Positions 5,749 to 9,159 of a stretch of 9,159 nt of DNA are shown in pieces. Each line of letters starts with the position of its first letter. The stretch's first letter is position 1. The DNA is from an uncultured Clostridia bacterium (GTDB taxonomy: Bacteria > Bacillota > Clostridia > Christensenellales > Aristaeellaceae), in contig CALCTW010000013.1 in assembly GCA_937907055.1 (NCBI GenBank), positions 1-9,159 on the forward strand. Reading direction: 5' to 3'. A model generated the notes under the pieces. The model was not told where the DNA came from. It did no database searches and saw only the letters and a program-made list of their open reading frames with translations. The translations under genes and the position numbers were made by a program.

Positions 5749-6822
5749 ATGGAACGCGTATTCAACTTCAATCCCGGCCCTTCCATGCTTCCCCTTCCTG
5801 TGCTGGAAAAGATCCAGAAGGAAATGCTGAGTTACGGCACTACCGGAATGTCCGTGATGGAAATGAGTCACCGCGCGAAGGATTACCTCGCGATCTATGA
5901 CGAGACCGAAGCCACCCTGCGTGATCTGATGCATATCAGCGATGATTACGCCGTTCTCTTCCTGCACGGCGGCGCGACCCTGTTCTTTGCCGGTGTGCCC
6001 TATAACCTGAATGTGACCGGCAAGGCCGACTACATCGACAGCGGCAACTTCGCTCACGGCGCGGCTGTGGAGGCTGCGAAGTACAGCGATGCCCGTATCA
6101 TCGCCTCCAGCCGCGAAGATAACTACACCTATATCCCTGACTGGACCGGTAAGCTGAACGCCGATGCCGACTATGTGCACATCACCACCAACAACACCAT
6201 CTTCGGCACCCATTTCACCAAGCTGCCCGAAGGCCCCGCTCCCATCGTGGCGGATATGTCCTCCAACATTTTGGGCGAAGTGTATGATGTGAACAAGTTC
6301 GGTGTCATCTACGCCGGCGCGCAGAAGAACATCGGTATCTCCGGCATGTGCGTTGCCATCATCCGCAAGGATCTGTTCGGCAAGGCCCGCAAGGATTGCC
6401 CCAAGGTAATGAACTGGGAAAAGGAAGCCGAGAACGGCAGCATGATCAACACCCCCAACACCTTTGCCATCTATGTGGCCGGTGAGTGCATGAAGTGGGT
6501 GAAGGCTCAGGGCGGCGTTGAAGGCATCGAAGTGATCAACAAGCAGAAGGCCGCGCTGCTGTATGACTATATCGACAACAGCACCTTCTATACCTCCCCC
6601 GTTCGCAAGGAAGACCGTTCCATCATGAACGTGCCCTTCGTGACCGGCAACGCTGATACTGATGCCGCCTTTGTGAAGTTTGCCGCGGCCAACGGTCTGG
6701 CCGGTCTGAAGGGACATCGTCTGGTCGGCGGTATGCGCGCCAGCATCTACAACGCCATGCCCATGGAAGGCGTACAGAAGCTGGTGGATGTGATGAAGCA
6801 GTTTGAAATGCAGAATAAGTGA
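5749..6822 (+). CDS. serC: Phosphoserine aminotransferase
   Basis: SerC transfers the amino group of glutamate to 3-phosphohydroxypyruvate, giving O-phosphoserine, the second step of serine synthesis; it is a cytoplasmic PLP enzyme of the class V aminotransferase fold and works as a dimer. The 357 residues are full length for the family (about 360). It begins with the typical FNFNPGPSMLP (residues 5-15), has HGGATLFF at 73-80 for cofactor phosphate binding, the PLP-lysine K193 in YAGAQKNIG, NTPNTFAIYV, where the neighbouring subunit contributes, and the substrate-phosphate segment GHRLVGGMRASIYNA near the end, with the conserved Arg residues. The loop after the lysine reads ISGM rather than the more usual PAGL, as happens in clostridial members. 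The start is fixed by GGAGG at 5734. It is first in an operon with serA, 26 nt downstream. Codon choice is strongly biased, suggesting high expression. Confidence 0.95.
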   Translation: MERVFNFNPGPSMLPLPVLEKIQKEMLSYGTTGMSVMEMSHRAKDYLAIYDETEATLRDLMHISDDYAVLFLHGGATLFFAGVPYNLNVTGKADYIDSGNFAHGAAVEAAKYSDARIIASSREDNYTYIPDWTGKLNADADYVHITTNNTIFGTHFTKLPEGPAPIVADMSSNILGEVYDVNKFGVIYAGAQKNIGISGMCVAIIRKDLFGKARKDCPKVMNWEKEAENGSMINTPNTFAIYVAGECMKWVKAQGGVEGIEVINKQKAALLYDYIDNSTFYTSPVRKEDRSIMNVPFVTGNADTDAAFVKFAAANGLAGLKGHRLVGGMRASIYNAMPMEGVQKLVDVMKQFEMQNK

Positions 6823-6848
6823 CGGTTTGATTAAGGAGAACAGAGATT

Positions 6849-8015
6849 ATGTATAAGATCAAAACACTGAATAAGATCTCCCCCCTCATCCACGATGTGC
6901 TTTCCGCCAATCAGTACATGATCAGCGATGGCGAAGAAGCGCCGGACGGCATTCTGGTCCGCAGTGCTTCCATGCATGAAATGACCATGCCGGCTTCCCT
7001 GCTGGCGGTTGCCCGTGCCGGTGCCGGTGTGAACAACATTCCGCTTGACAAGTGCTCCGAGGAAGGTATCGTGGTATTCAACACCCCCGGTGCCAATGCC
7101 AACGCCGTGGCCGAGCTGGTCATGGCCGGTCTGCTGCTCTCCAACCGCGATATCATCGGCGGTACCAACTGGGCGCAGGGCCTGAAGGGCCAGACCGGTG
7201 TGGATAAGCTGGTCGAAAAAGGCAAGGCGCAGTTTGTCGGTCCCGAGCTGAAGGGCAAGCGTCTGGCCGTGATCGGTCTGGGTGCCATCGGCGCGCTGGT
7301 AGCCAACATTGCTTCTCAGGGCTTTGGCATGGAAGTCGTGGGTTATGACCCCTACATCTCCATCGCGCATGCCTGGTCTCTGAGCCGTGCCGTGCGTCAT
7401 GCCAATACGATCGAAGAAGCGGTAAAGGATGCTGATTACATCACCCTGCACATCCCGCTCATGAGCGAGACCAAGGGCATGATCAATGCCGCGTTCATCG
7501 CCTCCCTGAAGGACGGCGTGCGTATCATGAACTTCTCCCGCGCCGAACTGGCCAACTTTGACGATGTGAAGGACGCCCTGAACACCGGCAAGCTGGGCTG
7601 CTATGTGACCGACTTCCCCACCGACGCGCTGCTCGGTGTGAAGAACCTGATCTGCCTGCCCCACCTGGGCGCCTCCACCCCCGAAAGCGAAGACCGCTGC
7701 GCCGAAATGGCCGCTCAGGAGATCCGCGATTATCTGGAAAAGGGCATCATCCGCAACAGCGTCAATATGCCTGAGATCGTTCTGGGCATGCCGGAAGGCT
7801 ACCGTGTGCTGATCATCCACCGCAATGTTGCCGGTGTCGTCTCCTCCATCTCCAGCCTGATCGCCGGACGCGGTGTGAACATTCAGAACATGCTGAACAA
7901 ATCCCGCAACGATGTGGCTGTGACCGTGCTGGAACTGAGCCAGGCGCCCGACGAGACCCTCGTGACCGCGCTGAGCAAGCTGCAGAATGTGATCCGTGTA
8001 CGCGTGATCGAATGA
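6849..8015 (+). CDS. serA: D-3-phosphoglycerate dehydrogenase with C-terminal ACT domain
   Basis: SerA oxidises 3-phosphoglycerate to 3-phosphohydroxypyruvate with NAD, the committed step of serine synthesis. The 388-residue protein is the short ACT-only form with no intervening ASB domain. Visible parts: substrate-side domain at 1-100 with VARAGAGVNNI, NAD-binding VIGLGAIG at 141-148, active-site R231 (NFSRAE), H272 (PHLGAST) and, at the place of the catalytic Glu, D259 in DFPTD. The ACT domain covers about 318-388, and H324, N326 and N344 align with the E. coli residues that bind serine (H344, N346, N364), so feedback inhibition by serine is likely. The usual Pro of the ACT PG turn is Ala (NVAGVV). 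AAGGAG at 6833-6838 lies 10 nt before the ATG. It follows serC by 26 nt and ends 19 nt before a strong terminator, so serC-serA is a closed two-gene operon; serB is not here. Confidence 0.95.
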   Translation: MYKIKTLNKISPLIHDVLSANQYMISDGEEAPDGILVRSASMHEMTMPASLLAVARAGAGVNNIPLDKCSEEGIVVFNTPGANANAVAELVMAGLLLSNRDIIGGTNWAQGLKGQTGVDKLVEKGKAQFVGPELKGKRLAVIGLGAIGALVANIASQGFGMEVVGYDPYISIAHAWSLSRAVRHANTIEEAVKDADYITLHIPLMSETKGMINAAFIASLKDGVRIMNFSRAELANFDDVKDALNTGKLGCYVTDFPTDALLGVKNLICLPHLGASTPESEDRCAEMAAQEIRDYLEKGIIRNSVNMPEIVLGMPEGYRVLIIHRNVAGVVSSISSLIAGRGVNIQNMLNKSRNDVAVTVLELSQAPDETLVTALSKLQNVIRVRVIE

Positions 8016-8034
8016 TCAATTGAACCTGATACAT

Positions 8035-8071
8035 AAAAAGAATGTGCCGAAAAAACGGCACATTCTTTTTT
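8035..8071. terminator. Strong bidirectional rho-independent terminator after serA
   Basis: A perfect 15-bp stem, AAAAAGAATGTGCCG (8035-8049) with CGGCACATTCTTTTT (8056-8070), encloses a loop of six A. It gives a U-tract on both strands and therefore can end serA transcription from the left and that of the minus-strand gene tail at 8089 from the right, fitting the convergent arrangement. Confidence 0.93.
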
Positions 8072-8088
8072 ATTGCATTGCTCCGGGA

Positions 8089-8177
8089 TCATTCACACGT
8101 CCGCGCCGGATGCCTGATGATCTCCGACAACAGCTTGGCCATGGCCTTCGCGCCCTGATGATTGGTATGAAGATGAT
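8089..8177 (-). pseudogene. C-terminal tail of an SGNH/GDSL-type hydrolase, cut at 8177
   Basis: Reading the minus strand into the stop at 8091-8089 gives a GC-rich, well-coded tail: HLHTNHQGAKAMAKLL followed by SEIIRHPARTCE. The H-T-N-x-x-G-A-K-A-M-A run matches the last block of SGNH hydrolases (usually D-x-x-H-P-N, where the His is catalytic), which sits 20-30 residues from the C-terminus just as here. The expected Asp codon would be at 8178-8176, and base 8178 is the first that no longer fits, so the gene is broken exactly there and continues with unrelated DNA. It shares the bidirectional terminator with serA. The family call rests on one motif only, so it is moderate; the existence of a broken minus-strand gene is better supported than its name. 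Confidence 0.5.
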
Positions 8178-8366
8178 GCTGTTGAAAAAATGGTTAATCA
8201 TTTTAGAGAAGATGAATATCTTATATTATATGGCATGATGAATACGTGGGATAAAGACAAGTTACACTCAATTGTTTGGAATAGCCATGAATTCTTAGAT
8301 GCAGAGATGATAGCACATCCATCCTGCTTTATAGCTAAAAAGCTATATGATGATTTGGGATTGTAT
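8157..8366 (+). pseudogene. Internal fragment of a GT2-family glycosyltransferase
   Basis: The plus frame from 8157 reads DDWYEDDAVEKMVNHF, then YLILYGMMNTWDKDKL, VWNSHEFLDAEMIAHPSCFI and KKLYDDLGLY. The opening matches the segment right after the DxD motif of family 2 glycosyltransferases (typically SDDWYEPNALEKMV), and the AHP(S/T)CF(I/V) stretch followed by K-x-L-Y-x-x-x-G-L-Y/F is the usual acceptor-side segment about 60 residues later. Both the N-terminal half with the nucleotide-binding part and everything C-terminal are absent, and there is no ribosome binding site for the internal ATG at 8190. It is only 70 codons, AT-rich, and caught between two other gene fragments, so it cannot be a working enzyme. 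Confidence 0.6.
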
Positions 8367-8732
8367 GTTCCAAATAATGGATATTTGACAAAATGGGCAT
8401 CACAGGGTGTGTTGATGTTAAATACAGTTCTTACAGTAAGAGCTCATCAGGCAAATTCGCATAAAGGAATAGGTTGGGAACAGTTTACAGATGCGGCGAT
8501 TAAAGCGCTGAATGAACAGGACAGGCCGGTAGTCTATATGTTATGGGGAGCACCGGCCGGTAGAAAACAGGAAATGCTTAATAATAAAAAGCAGCTTGTA
8601 CTGACAGCACCTCATCCAAGTCCGTTATCGGCATATAGAGGATTTTTTGGTTGCAAGCATTTTTCAATATGTAACAATTTTTTAAGAAATAATGGAATTA
8701 AAGAAATTGATTGGCAGATAGAAAATATTTAA
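8337..8732 (+). pseudogene. ung: C-terminal part of uracil-DNA glycosylase (family 1), fused in frame to a glycosyltransferase fragment
   Basis: From about 8343 the frame follows bacterial Ung closely: LYVPNNGYLTKWASQGVL, LNTVLTVRAHQANSHKGIGW, EQFTDAAIKALNEQDRPVV, MLWGAPAGRK and APHPSPLSAYRGFFGCKHFS, ending DWQIENI. The HPSPLSAYRGF loop with its catalytic His, which inserts into the DNA minor groove, is intact. About 90 N-terminal residues are missing, including GQDPYH with the water-activating Asp, so this form cannot excise uracil. The 543-bp open frame 8190-8732 joins a glycosyltransferase piece to Ung through a shared KKLYDDLGLY stretch. A normal ung presumably exists in the source genome. 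The gene ends 12 nt before the next start, a plausible native operon spacing, so the right-hand part (8343 onward) is probably true contiguous DNA of one genome. Confidence 0.85.
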
Positions 8733-8744
8733 GGGCGTAATATC

Positions 8745-9159
8745 ATGAACAAAGTGGCAAAGACGGTTTTAATCAGTGCCATAGTATTAATTTTTGGTGT
8801 AACAGTACTATTTTTTGTATATTATGGAGTAAGCTATAATTCGGACGATAATACAGTAGCTAATCTTATTAATACAGGAAATGACTATATGAGTTCAGAG
8901 AGCTATCAGCTGGCTATTGATCAGTATGTGCAGGCATTAGAGTATGAACCGGAAAATAATGATTTAAAATCAGCAATAGCTCATGCATATGTATGTCTTG
9001 CGGGTACACTTAAAGATGACTCACAGGCGATTGAAGCGTATCAGAATGCGCTTACTTATAATGCACTTAATACAAATGCATATTGGGGAATGGCCGGTAT
9101 TTACGAGGATAATGGTGATGAAGATAATGTTTTGATGACTCTTCGGACTGGATATGTAA
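8745..9159 (+). CDS. Membrane-anchored TPR-repeat protein, N-terminal part (runs off right edge)
   Basis: The open frame of 138 codons has no stop before the window ends. Residues 7-28 form one hydrophobic segment (VLISAIVLIFGVTVLFFVYY) after a basic MNKVAK start, so the protein is an N-terminally anchored membrane protein with the rest probably outside the cytoplasm; no lipobox is seen. Tetratricopeptide repeats follow at about 37-70 (NTGNDYMSSESYQLAIDQYVQAL), 71-108 (AHAYVCLAGTL, then SQAIEAYQNALTYN) and 109-138 (NAYWGMAGIYEDNGDEDN), with the usual small residues at helix contacts and a Pro at the end of the first. TPRs bind partner proteins; the partner is unknown. AAGGG at 8731-8735, overlapping the ung stop, lies 9 nt before the ATG, so the two genes are probably co-transcribed. 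Codon use is AT-rich like ung and unlike everything left of 8157. Confidence 0.78.
   Translation, partial: MNKVAKTVLISAIVLIFGVTVLFFVYYGVSYNSDDNTVANLINTGNDYMSSESYQLAIDQYVQALEYEPENNDLKSAIAHAYVCLAGTLKDDSQAIEAYQNALTYNALNTNAYWGMAGIYEDNGDEDNVLMTLRTGYV

Noticed and set aside
5719..6717. Long minus-strand open frame opposite serC
   Set aside because: It is the antisense shadow of a strongly codon-biased gene; its His/Gly/Val-rich translation has no domain, and serC is certain.
6831..7820. Long minus-strand open frame opposite serA
   Set aside because: Antisense shadow of serA, again His/Gly/Gln-rich and without motifs.
8190..8732. A novel 180-residue glycosyltransferase-uracil glycosylase fusion protein
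   Set aside because: Each half lacks its catalytic part, no ribosome binding site precedes the ATG at 8190, and both ends sit on short shared words with a composition switch; an artefact is more likely.

Overview
The window falls into two unequal parts. Positions 1 to about 8156 are GC-rich, with codons favouring CTG, GGC, AAG and GAA, and look like chromosomal housekeeping DNA of an uncultured anaerobic Firmicute (Clostridia-like). Reasons: a clostridial-type short SerA carrying one ACT domain, strong AGGAGG-type ribosome binding sites, and sigma-A-like promoters. From about 8180 to the end the DNA is abruptly AT-rich, with ATA, TTA, GAT and AAT codons, and resembles Lachnospiraceae (Butyrivibrio/Roseburia-like). 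These are judgements by eye from proteins and codons; no database was used.

Layout, left to right. (1) 1-762, minus: the first 254 codons of a UDPGP-family nucleotidyltransferase (UDP-sugar pyrophosphorylase), running off the left edge. (2) 946-3373, minus: a compact three-gene cluster read in the order APH(3')-like kinase, nucleoside phosphorylase, SAM methyltransferase. (3) 3508-4629, minus: a TRAM-less 23S rRNA uracil-C5 methyltransferase (RlmC/RlmD family) with its own recognisable promoter, whose spacer holds an inverted repeat. (4) 4763-5419, minus: a small cytoplasmic VWA (MIDAS) protein ending in a terminator hairpin. (5) 5625-8071, plus: a clear serine biosynthesis operon, promoter - serC - serA - strong bidirectional terminator. 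SerA oxidises 3-phosphoglycerate and SerC transaminates the product to phosphoserine; the ACT domain keeps the residues expected for serine feedback.

(6) 8089-9159 is a patchwork: the C-terminal tail of a minus-strand SGNH-like hydrolase, then about 210 bp of a GT2 glycosyltransferase, then the C-terminal 60 percent of uracil-DNA glycosylase fused in frame, then the start of a membrane-anchored TPR protein. Both joints sit on short stretches that make sense in both parent genes; the first such stretch is 21 bp. This looks most like a metagenome assembly chimera, with illegitimate recombination as the less likely alternative, and the ORF across it should not be taken as a new fusion protein.

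I see no convincing previously undescribed system. The points most worth following are the joints, the Lys-to-Arg change in the kinase, the kinase/phosphorylase/methyltransferase cassette, and the operator-like repeat in the rRNA methyltransferase promoter. There are no tRNA or rRNA genes, CRISPR arrays, insertion sequences or att sites that I can recognise.
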